From CALKJU01 sp035326425 (GTDB taxonomy: Bacteria > Pseudomonadota > Alphaproteobacteria > Geminicoccales > Geminicoccaceae): a stretch of 64,000 nucleotides of DNA. Below are positions 7,741-14,396 of this stretch, in pieces; positions within the stretch are counted from its first letter, which is position 1; the number at the start of each line of letters is the position of its first letter. The translations under genes and the position numbers were made by a program. The notes below the pieces were generated by a model, which worked only from the letters and a program-made list of their open reading frames with translations, was not told the origin of the DNA and made no database searches. The DNA is taken from contig DAOLFG010000013.1 in the NCBI GenBank assembly GCA_035326425.1, positions 38,656 through 102,655 on the forward strand, given 5' to 3'.

Positions 7741-8376
7741 CTACTCGCGAGCCCGCAACATCCTCACCGCCGCGCAGGCGGCGCCGTAGCCATTGTCGAT
7801 GTTCACCGCCACCACACCCGGCGCGCAGCTCGCCAGCGCCGAGGTCAGTGCCGCATGGCCTCCCGCCGCCACGCCGTAGCCGGTAGCACAGGGCACCGCG
7901 ATCAGCACGCCGCCGATCAGCCCGCCGAGCACGCTGAACAGGGCGCCCTCCATGCCGGCCACGGCGATCACCACCGGGAACTCGGCCAGCCGGTCGCGGC
8001 GCTCGAGCAGGCGCCACAGCCCGGCCACTCCGACATCGACGAAGCGCTCGGCGGCTAGGCCGTGGAAGCGCAGGCTGCGCTGCGCCTCGGCGGCGACCGG
8101 CAGGTCCGAGCTGCCGGCGGTCACGATCGCCACCCGCGCCGGACCCGCTGGCTCCGGGCAGTCGCCGAGGAAGGCGGTGCGCGAGACCGGGTCGTAGTCG
8201 AGCACCGCCGGCAGGGCGGCATGCTGCTCGGGCGACAGCCGGGTCAGCAGCAGGCGGGCAGGGGCGGCCTCGACGATCGCCGCCAGCTGTGCCGCCGACT
8301 TGCGCTCGCAGAAGATCGCCTCGGGCAGGCCGATGCGGCGCTCGCGCCCGAGGTCGAGGATGACGTCATCGCCCAT
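7741..8376 (-). CDS. larB: LarB, pyridinium-3,5-biscarboxylate nucleotide synthase
   Basis: LarB carboxylates nicotinic acid adenine dinucleotide at C5 and hydrolyses the anhydride, the first step in making the nickel-pincer cofactor. The 211-residue protein has the PurE-like carboxylase core: IVTAGSSDLPVAAEA (about residues 89-103), VIAVAGMEGALFSVLGGL and AVPCATGYG. It resembles NCAIR-mutase PurE-related proteins, the usual automatic name for LarB. The ATG at 8376 was chosen because the upstream extension to 8463 is low-complexity sequence overlapping larE; with this start the genes overlap by 11 bp. It is the last gene of larA-larC-larE-larB and converges on mazF. Confidence 0.9.
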   Translation of the reverse strand: MGDDVILDLGRERRIGLPEAIFCERKSAAQLAAIVEAAPARLLLTRLSPEQHAALPAVLDYDPVSRTAFLGDCPEPAGPARVAIVTAGSSDLPVAAEAQRSLRFHGLAAERFVDVGVAGLWRLLERRDRLAEFPVVIAVAGMEGALFSVLGGLIGGVLIAVPCATGYGVAAGGHAALTSALASCAPGVVAVNIDNGYGAACAAVRMLRARE

Positions 8377-9148
8377 GGAGGAAGGCGCTGCCCCGGCTGT
8401 AGGCGGCGACGGCGACCGGCTCGTCCAGCCCTTGCGCCTCGGCGATTCGGCGTCCGAGCGCATCGGGGTCGGCGACGCCGGCCAGCGTCGCCTCGTCCAG
8501 CTCGACCACCACGCCCGAGGCGCGCAGCCGGCAGCGCGCCGTCGCCTGCGGGAACTCCCGCCGCAGCAGCCGCTCGACCTCGAGCACCAGCCTCAGCCGG
8601 CCGACCGTCACCGGCATGCCGGTCTCGATCCGGCTCGACAGGCAGGGCGAGGCCGGCAGCTCGGCCAGGTCGTCCAATCCTTCCTCGGCAGCCAGCGCCC
8701 GCACCGTCGCCTTGTCGATCCCGGCCTCGACCAGCGGATGGCGCACGCCGTGCTGCGCCGCCGCCGTGAGCCCGGGCCGGAAATCGCCCAGATCGTCGAG
8801 ATTGGCGCCCGACGCCATCGGCCAGTCGGTGTGGCGGCGGATGGTGCCGTAGAGGTCGGTCTTGCAGAAATAGCAGCGGTCGACCGGGTTGGCGGCATAG
8901 GCCGGGTCAGCCAGCTCGCCGGCGTCGACGACATGCAGCACCCAGCCGTCGCGCGCCGCATAGGCCCGCACTCGCTCCGTCGCCTCGGGCGGCACGGCCG
9001 CCGAGGCGGCATGGAACATCGCGACGCGCGATCCCAGCGTCCGCCGCGCCAGCCAGGCCAGGGTCATGCTGTCGACCCCGCCGCTCACCGCCACCGCCAG
9101 ACGATCGAACTCGCCGAGGATCGCGGCCAGCCGCTCGCGCGCCGTCAT
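8366..9148 (-). CDS. larE: LarE, sulfur-inserting enzyme for the nickel-pincer cofactor
   Basis: LarE is a PP-loop ATP pyrophosphatase that adenylylates the pyridinium carboxylates and inserts sulfur to give the dithiocarboxylate. The 260-residue protein has the PP-loop SGGVDS at residues 22-27. Cys169 lies in PCLSSR, the position of the sacrificial Cys176 in Lactobacillus plantarum LarE. Two further cysteines are in RCYFCK (Cys92 and Cys95). Three cysteines are the hallmark, from family knowledge, of LarE forms that bind a [4Fe-4S] cluster and work catalytically instead of sacrificing a cysteine. The ATG at 9148 overlaps the larC stop by 4 bases. The ExsB/NCAIR-type name in databases refers to the same family. 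Confidence 0.92.
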   Translation of the reverse strand: MTARERLAAILGEFDRLAVAVSGGVDSMTLAWLARRTLGSRVAMFHAASAAVPPEATERVRAYAARDGWVLHVVDAGELADPAYAANPVDRCYFCKTDLYGTIRRHTDWPMASGANLDDLGDFRPGLTAAAQHGVRHPLVEAGIDKATVRALAAEEGLDDLAELPASPCLSSRIETGMPVTVGRLRLVLEVERLLRREFPQATARCRLRASGVVVELDEATLAGVADPDALGRRIAEAQGLDEPVAVAAYSRGSAFLHGR

Positions 9149-10296
9149 GGCTCGATCTTCCGCCGCCGCGCCACCCGGGCGGCGTAGCCGCCGGCCGCGG
9201 CCACGTCGTCGGCCTCGGCCTTGACGGTGACGCTGCCGTCGGGCCGCCGCGTGCGCTTGGCCCTGACCTCGCCCTCGACGGCCTCGCGTTCCAGCACCCG
9301 GCGGCTCTCGATCCGCCAGCGCAGGCCGATGGTCGCGGTCTCGCTCAAGGCCGCCTCGGCCACCTGCTCGACCGCCGCCGCATCGCAGAGGATCTGCACC
9401 GCCGCCATCATCCGGCCCTTCTTGCCGAAGGCCGGCCACTGGCAGACGTCGCGGACCCGCGGCAGGCCGCGCAGCCGGTCGAGGCCGATCGCCAGATCCT
9501 CGGCGGTCTGGTCGTCGATCTCGAAGCGGATGACGCCGACCCGGTCGTCGCCGCCCGCGTCCGCGATGAACGCCAGCGCCCGCAGAATGTTGGGCACGCC
9601 GTCCAGCACCCGCGTGCCGAAGCCGATGCCGCTGGCGGCGATCCTGCCGCCACCGGCTTCGGCACGCGGCGCCAGGTGGCGCAGGATGGCGGCACCGGTC
9701 GGCGTCACCCGCTCGCCGGCGATGCCGTCGTCGATCACCGGCAAGCCTTCGAGCAGCAGCGCCGTCGCCGGCGCCGGCACGGGCAGGCTGCCATGCGCCG
9801 TCCGCACCCGGCCGCGACCCAGCGGCAACGGGCCCATGCTCCAGCTCTGCGCGCCCAACCGATCGATCAGCCACGCCGCCGCCAGGATGTCGGCATAGCT
9901 GTCCCAGTCGGCGATCTCGTGGAAATGCACCTCGTCGACCGGCACGCCGTGGACCTTGGCCTCGGCCTCCGCCAGATGGCGATAGATCGCCGTCGCGTGC
10001 GCCTTGGCGCCGTCGGGCAGCCCCGACGCAGCGATCCGCCGGGCGATCTCGACATGCCGGCCGGAAGGCGGTGCCGTGTCGGGTACCTCGACCGCCAGCC
10101 GCGAGCCGGTCAGCGCGTGGTCGCGATGCGCCACGCGCCGCAGGCCGACGCCCCGCGGCAGCCCGGCGTCGCGGATGGCCTCGACCAGCGGTGATTCCAG
10201 CTCGGGGAACGCATCGAGCAGGGCCGCGGCGAACATGTCGCCGGCCACCCCGCCCAAGGGGTCGAGATGGATGTGGGAGATGCGCTCAGCTGGCAT
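9145..10296 (-). CDS. larC: LarC, nickel insertase for the pincer cofactor
   Basis: LarC is a CTP-dependent cyclometallase that inserts Ni into the dithiolated pyridinium mononucleotide. The 383-residue protein starts HIHLDPLGGVAGDMFAAALLD, the LarC N-terminal signature, and continues with VHFHEIADWDSYADI (about residues 121-135), ERVTPTGAAILRHL and GIGFGTR. The C-terminal part (RVGVIRFEIDDQTAEDL, then GKKGRMMAAVQIL) is the LarC2 domain. Here LarC is one continuous frame, unlike L. plantarum, where larC1 and larC2 need a programmed frameshift. The long His-rich stretch of many LarC proteins is absent. The ATG at 10296 is preferred over 10350, whose extension lies inside larA. Confidence 0.9.
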   Translation of the reverse strand: MPAERISHIHLDPLGGVAGDMFAAALLDAFPELESPLVEAIRDAGLPRGVGLRRVAHRDHALTGSRLAVEVPDTAPPSGRHVEIARRIAASGLPDGAKAHATAIYRHLAEAEAKVHGVPVDEVHFHEIADWDSYADILAAAWLIDRLGAQSWSMGPLPLGRGRVRTAHGSLPVPAPATALLLEGLPVIDDGIAGERVTPTGAAILRHLAPRAEAGGGRIAASGIGFGTRVLDGVPNILRALAFIADAGGDDRVGVIRFEIDDQTAEDLAIGLDRLRGLPRVRDVCQWPAFGKKGRMMAAVQILCDAAAVEQVAEAALSETATIGLRWRIESRRVLEREAVEGEVRAKRTRRPDGSVTVKAEADDVAAAGGYAARVARRRKIEP

Positions 10297-11563
10297 GGAC
10301 CGGGACGACGTAGGGCCCCTCCGGCACGAAGGCCACGCTGCCGTCGCCATGCCGCTCGATGCTCTCGGCCACCGCCGCCTCGATCGAATCGATGCGCTCG
10401 ACGCCGGTCGGCGCGTCGCCGGCCAGGCCGTCGGTGTAGAGGCGTACGCGGCCGACGCGCATCGGCTTCAGCTGCATCTGGGTCTGCCACTCGTCGATCT
10501 CGGCGTGCGGCTTGCCGTCGATGCTGGCCCAGAAGCCCTCGGGCCCCAGCTCGACCAGCCGCCTCTGCGCCTCGACATAGTGGCGCGAGCCCATGCCTTC
10601 GGAGCAGGCCGAGGCGATCACCAGGTCGCCGCCCGGCTCCAGGATGCCGAGCGGTCCCACCATGCCCTTGACGGTCTGGTAGTAGGTCTTGTCGAGCGGA
10701 TAGCCGGCGGCGCTCGTCACCACCGTCTTGAACCTCCGCTCCACCGGCACCTCGGCAAAAGAGCGCACGAAGTCGACCGCTTGGAGATGGCTCGAGACGA
10801 TCTCGCCGAAATTGACGAAGGCCAGCCGCCGCTTGTCGTCGATCACCGTGTTCAGCGCCAGGGCACCGCCCAGCATCTCGACGATCGCCAGCTGCTCCTC
10901 GTGCAGCGGGTTTCCGTCGAGCACGCAGTTGGCGGCGCGCGGGTTCGACATGAACTCGGCATTGTGGAAAGTGGTGATGGTCTCGGCATGGGCGATGCCG
11001 GGCGAGATCACCTTGCGCCCGCCCGACCAGCCGGCCATGAAGTGCGGCTCGACCAGCCCCGTCGCGATCTTCAGCTCGGCCTCGACGAGGCGCTTGTCCA
11101 GCCGCACCACCGTGCCGCGCGTCGGCGTCCGGCCGAGCAGCACATGGTCCTCGTCGACCGTGGCGAAGTGGTTGGCGACCTTCACCGTCTCCAGCACCCA
11201 CGGATCGCCGACCAGCTCGGCCATCTCGTCGCCCTCGTTCGGGCGGTGCAGGCCGGTGGCGACCAGCACGGTGATGCCCTCGCGCGGCACGCCGGCATCG
11301 AGCAGCTGGCGGATCAGCGGCTGCAGGAACAGCCCGTTGGGCACCGGCCTCGTGATGTCGCAGATCAGGATGCAGGCGGTGCGCTTGCCACGTGCCAGCT
11401 CGCCCAGCGGCGGCATGCCGACCGGCCGCGCCAGCGCCTTGGCGACCTCGCCCACCGGATCGGCCAGCACCGGCATGGCATGCTTGTGGATCACGGTCGG
11501 CTCGCAGCCGGCCGGCGGCTTCACCGCCAACACGCCTCGGCCGTAGAGCAGCTCGATCGCCAT
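10286..11563 (-). CDS. larA: LarA-family nickel-pincer racemase/epimerase
   Basis: This 425-residue enzyme belongs to the lactate racemase (LarA) family, which shuttles a hydride through a covalently bound Ni-pincer nucleotide to invert alpha-hydroxy acids. With the ATG at 11563 the key residues fall almost on the L. plantarum numbering: His106 (TGLHRP), His174 (EPHFMAG), Lys184 (GGRKVISPG, cofactor-linking) and His200 (TTFHN). DITRPVPN near 69-76 is the usual substrate-loop motif. GGGAGGCG precedes the ATG. The true substrate may be lactate, malate, 2-hydroxyglutarate, an aldonate or another 2-hydroxy acid; nothing nearby decides it. All cofactor genes follow in the same operon with 4-11 bp overlaps, so the protein should be self-sufficient for maturation apart from nickel uptake. 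Confidence 0.93.
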   Translation of the reverse strand: MAIELLYGRGVLAVKPPAGCEPTVIHKHAMPVLADPVGEVAKALARPVGMPPLGELARGKRTACILICDITRPVPNGLFLQPLIRQLLDAGVPREGITVLVATGLHRPNEGDEMAELVGDPWVLETVKVANHFATVDEDHVLLGRTPTRGTVVRLDKRLVEAELKIATGLVEPHFMAGWSGGRKVISPGIAHAETITTFHNAEFMSNPRAANCVLDGNPLHEEQLAIVEMLGGALALNTVIDDKRRLAFVNFGEIVSSHLQAVDFVRSFAEVPVERRFKTVVTSAAGYPLDKTYYQTVKGMVGPLGILEPGGDLVIASACSEGMGSRHYVEAQRRLVELGPEGFWASIDGKPHAEIDEWQTQMQLKPMRVGRVRLYTDGLAGDAPTGVERIDSIEAAVAESIERHGDGSVAFVPEGPYVVPVHAS

Positions 11564-11706
11564 GTCCGCCTCCCGCACGGGCCCGTGCGCCTGCCCTCTC
11601 TAGTTGGTGCGTCCGCGGCCGTCGACCACCAGGATACGCCCTGGCGCGGGTCGCGGGTGCGGATTGGTTGTCACACCATTAACCTGTTGAGGCCATCCTA
11701 CCACCA

Positions 11707-11737
11707 GGCGGGTCCCGCGACCCTTGCAAGGCCCGCC
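11707..11737. other. Hairpin in the larA / small-ORF divergent spacer
   Basis: The 217-bp spacer between larA and the gene at 11781 contains an inverted repeat (GGCGGG 11707-11712 with CCCGCC 11732-11737) enclosing GGGT/ACCC, and a TTAACC element near 11673. I see no convincing promoter boxes. It should carry promoters for both directions. Confidence 0.4.
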
Positions 11738-11780
11738 GATTTCGGCACCTACGGGTCCTAGGGCAGGCTTGAGAACGGAC

Positions 11781-12140
11781 ATGACGGGAATCAGCTGTCG
11801 GGAACGCCCGGCGGAAACGACACAGGACGAACCGGCCGCGGACATGCTGGCGCTGGCCGCCGCGTTGCGCGACAGCGCGCGGCAGTCGGCGCACAACGTC
11901 GTCGTGCTGGGCGAGCAGATCGCCGGCTACCGCATCGCCGCCGCCAAGGCGCCGCCGCACCGCTCGCCGGTCGACCGCTGGCTCGACGCCCACGGCCAGG
12001 CGGCACAACGTGCCGTCGCCGGCATGGCCGAGATCGGCTCGCCGCTCGCCGCCATGGCGCTCTGGACCGAGCTGGTCGATCGCTGGCTCGATGCCAACAT
12101 CACGCTTCTCGACGCCCTGTTCTCGCCACCGCGCGCCTGA
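11781..12140 (+). CDS. Small hypothetical helical protein
   Basis: This 119-residue protein is not recognised. After a polar N-terminus it is mostly amphipathic helix with Ala, Leu and Trp, including the internally repeated phrases PVDRWLDAHGQ and LVDRWLDANIT (about residues 64-74 and 98-108). Such a pattern resembles small phasin-like or DUF-type alphaproteobacterial proteins, but I cannot assign it. The ATG at 11781 follows TTGAGAACGGAC. Base usage by codon position looks like a real gene, although an opposing frame of similar length exists (11679-12263 minus). A hairpin follows at 12147-12163. Confidence 0.5.
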   Translation: MTGISCRERPAETTQDEPAADMLALAAALRDSARQSAHNVVVLGEQIAGYRIAAAKAPPHRSPVDRWLDAHGQAAQRAVAGMAEIGSPLAAMALWTELVDRWLDANITLLDALFSPPRA

Positions 12141-12146
12141 AGCCCC

Positions 12147-12163
12147 GCCGGCCGCAGGCCGGC
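12147..12163 (+). terminator. Hairpin between small ORF and phnS-like gene
   Basis: A 7-bp perfect GC stem (12147-12153 with 12157-12163) with a GCA loop lies directly after the stop of the small gene and before the ABC operon. It probably separates the two transcripts; no U-tract follows. Confidence 0.5.
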
Positions 12164-12262
12164 CATTGCCTTCGTCGGCCGCTGTGTCAAAAATTGCCGG
12201 AAGGTCGGCCCCTCCCGTCCCGGAGGCGGCGCGCACCGAACAACAAGATCGGAAAGACGGCA

Positions 12263-13297
12263 ATGATCAGCAGGACGACCTCGAATCGCCGTGTGCTCCG
12301 GGCGGCCCTGGCCGGGGCGGCGTTGTTCGCGGCCCTCGGGCTGGCCTCGGCGAACGCCGAGAGCATCACCGCCTACACCTCCTACGAGGAGGACGAGCTG
12401 GCCGCCTTCCTCGCCAAGATGAAGCAGGACATCCCCGACCTCGAGGTCAACGTGCTGCGCCTGTCGAGCGGCGATCTGCACGCCCGCATCCTGGCCGAGG
12501 CCGCCAACCCGCAGCACGACGTCATCTGGGGCTGGGCCGTCACCTCGCTGATCGATCCGCGCATCGGCGAGCTGATCGAGCCCTACACCCCGGCCGGCAT
12601 CGACCGGGTGCCCGCCCGCTTCCGCGACCCGAACGGCAACTGGTTCGCCGTCACCGGCTACATGGCGGCCTTCTGCGTCAACAACGAGGTGCTGGCGCGC
12701 AAGAGCCTGCCCATGCCCAAGTCCTGGGAGGACCTGCTGAACCCGGCCTTCAAGGGCGAGGTGGTGATGCCGAACCCGGCCAGCTCGGGCACCGGCTACC
12801 TGCAGATCGCCTCGATCCTGCAGATGAAGGGGGAGGAGCAGGGCTGGGCCTATCTGAAGGCGCTCGACCAGAACATCGCCCAGTACATCAAGAGCGGCTC
12901 GCGGCCCTGCAACTCGGCGAGCCAGGGCGAGTTCGCGGTGGGCACCTCCTTCGCGCTCCGCGCCATCAAGAACATCGCCGAGGGCTTCCCGATCACCATG
13001 GTCATCCCGGCCGAGGGTGCCGGCAACGAGCTCGAGGCCAACGCGCTGATGAAGTCCTCGAAGAACAAGGAGGCGGCCAAGAAGTTCCTCGACTGGACCA
13101 TCTCCGACAATGCCGTGAACGAATACTACAACTGGAAGGAGATCGTCACCGTCTCGGGCGGCGCGATGCCGGAGAGCTTCAAGGCGGCCGGCCTGCCCGC
13201 GGACATCAGCACGGTGATGTGGGACATGGACTTCGCCTGGTCGGCGGCCAACCGCGACGCGGTGCTCGAACGCTGGCAGCGCGAGCTGGAGCGCTGA
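12263..13297 (+). CDS. ABC transporter substrate-binding protein, 2-aminoethylphosphonate type
   Basis: This 344-residue periplasmic binding protein has a signal peptide (RRVLRAALAGAALFAALGLASANA, cleaved near residue 33). The mature part begins ESITAYTSYEEDELAAF and contains DVIWGWAVTSLI, KSWEDLLNPAFKGEV, MPNPASSGTGYL and FPITMVIPAEGAG, the order seen in the Fbp-like, 2-aminoethylphosphonate branch (PhnS2). The layout of binding protein, ATPase and a fused double permease matches the putative 2-aminoethylphosphonate importers PhnS2-T2-U2. Ferric iron or spermidine-type ligands are alternatives in the same superfamily. No phosphonate-degrading gene (phnW, phnX, phnA) lies in the window, so the substrate is unproven. 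A hairpin separates it from the ATPase. Confidence 0.8.
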   Translation: MISRTTSNRRVLRAALAGAALFAALGLASANAESITAYTSYEEDELAAFLAKMKQDIPDLEVNVLRLSSGDLHARILAEAANPQHDVIWGWAVTSLIDPRIGELIEPYTPAGIDRVPARFRDPNGNWFAVTGYMAAFCVNNEVLARKSLPMPKSWEDLLNPAFKGEVVMPNPASSGTGYLQIASILQMKGEEQGWAYLKALDQNIAQYIKSGSRPCNSASQGEFAVGTSFALRAIKNIAEGFPITMVIPAEGAGNELEANALMKSSKNKEAAKKFLDWTISDNAVNEYYNWKEIVTVSGGAMPESFKAAGLPADISTVMWDMDFAWSAANRDAVLERWQRELER

Positions 13298-13313
13298 GAG
13301 CACCTTCGGCAGG

Positions 13314-13335
13314 GGCCGGCGGCTCGCCGCCGGCC
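13314..13335 (+). promoter_or_regulatory. Intercistronic hairpin after the binding-protein gene
   Basis: A 9-bp perfect stem (13314-13322 with 13327-13335) with a CTCG tetraloop lies 17 bp after the binding-protein stop and 17 bp before the ATPase start. It probably protects the upstream mRNA from 3' exonucleases or partly terminates, giving more binding protein than membrane components. Confidence 0.6.
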
Positions 13336-13352
13336 AGCCAGGGAACAGCCGG

Positions 13353-14396
13353 GTGACCCTCTCGCTCTCGCACGTGACCAAGCGCTTCGGCGGCATGGTG
13401 GCCCTCGACGACATCTCGCTGTCGATCGAGAACGGCGAGTTCGTCTGCTTCCTCGGCCCCTCGGGCTGCGGCAAGACCACCCTGCTGCGGATCGTCGCCG
13501 GGCTGGAGCTGGCCGAGGAGGGCGAGGTGCGCCTCGACGGCCGGGATCTCAGCGAGGTCCCGGCCCGGCAGCGCAATTTCGGCGTCGTCTTCCAGTCCTA
13601 CTCGCTGTTTCCCAACATGACCGCGGCGCGCAACGTCGCCTACGGCCTCGAATGTCGGCGCCGGCCGCGCGCCGAGATCGAGGCCCGCGTCGCCGAGATG
13701 CTACGCCTCGTCGCGCTCGCCGAGCACGCCCACAAGCTGCCCTCCCAGCTTTCCGGCGGCCAGCAGCAGCGGGTGGCGCTGGCGCGCGCCCTCGCTCCCG
13801 ATCCCGGCATGCTACTGCTCGACGAGCCGCTCTCCGCCCTCGACGCCAAGGTGCGCGAGAGCCTGCGCCTCGAGATCCGCGAGCTGCAGAAGCGCCTCGG
13901 CATCACCACGGTCATGGTCACCCACGACCAGGAAGAGGCGCTGACCATGGCCGACCGGGTCGTGGTGATGAACGCCGGCAGGATCGCCCAGCTCGGCACC
14001 GGCCGCGAGCTCTACGAGAGCCCGGCGTCGCGCTTCGTCGCCGAGTTCATCGGCCGGATGAACCTCCTGCCGGTCACGGGCGAGGGCGACCTCGCCACGC
14101 TGGCCGGCTGGCCGCTGCCGCTGGCCGACCGGTCGCGCCTGCCCAGCCTGGTCGGCGTCAGGCCCGAGGATGTGCGCGTCCTTGCCGGGCCGGCGTCGCG
14201 TGGGGCGGGGCTGCTGCCGGCGCGGCTGCGCAGCAGCATCTATCTCGGCAACCTCGCCCATCTCGTCCTGGCGGTCGGCGACGGCCAGGAGATCACGGCC
14301 GAGGTGCCGGGCCATGCCTGGCGGGCGATCGCCGAAGCGTCCGAGATCGCGGTCGAGCTGGCGCCCGAGAGCATCAAAGTCCTCGAATGGCGCTGA
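13353..14396 (+). CDS. ABC transporter ATP-binding protein, 2-aminoethylphosphonate/Fe type
   Basis: This 347-residue ATPase has Walker A GPSGCGKTT (about residues 35-43), a Q-loop at VVFQSYSLFPNM, signature LSGGQQQRV (about 134-142), Walker B MLLLDEPLSALD and the switch His in VMVTHDQEEAL. The C-terminal ~100 residues form a TOBE-like regulatory domain (VGVRPEDVRV, then SIYLGNLAHLVLAV). The GTG start at 13353 is used since no ATG is close. It powers import with the binding protein and fused permease; the permease start lies inside its 3' end (10-bp overlap). Confidence 0.92.
   Translation: MTLSLSHVTKRFGGMVALDDISLSIENGEFVCFLGPSGCGKTTLLRIVAGLELAEEGEVRLDGRDLSEVPARQRNFGVVFQSYSLFPNMTAARNVAYGLECRRRPRAEIEARVAEMLRLVALAEHAHKLPSQLSGGQQQRVALARALAPDPGMLLLDEPLSALDAKVRESLRLEIRELQKRLGITTVMVTHDQEEALTMADRVVVMNAGRIAQLGTGRELYESPASRFVAEFIGRMNLLPVTGEGDLATLAGWPLPLADRSRLPSLVGVRPEDVRVLAGPASRGAGLLPARLRSSIYLGNLAHLVLAVGDGQEITAEVPGHAWRAIAEASEIAVELAPESIKVLEWR

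Noticed and set aside
11679..12263. 194-codon minus-strand frame opposite the small hypothetical gene
   Set aside because: It overlaps the spacer, the hairpin and the next start; the plus-strand frame has a better start context and a more protein-like composition.
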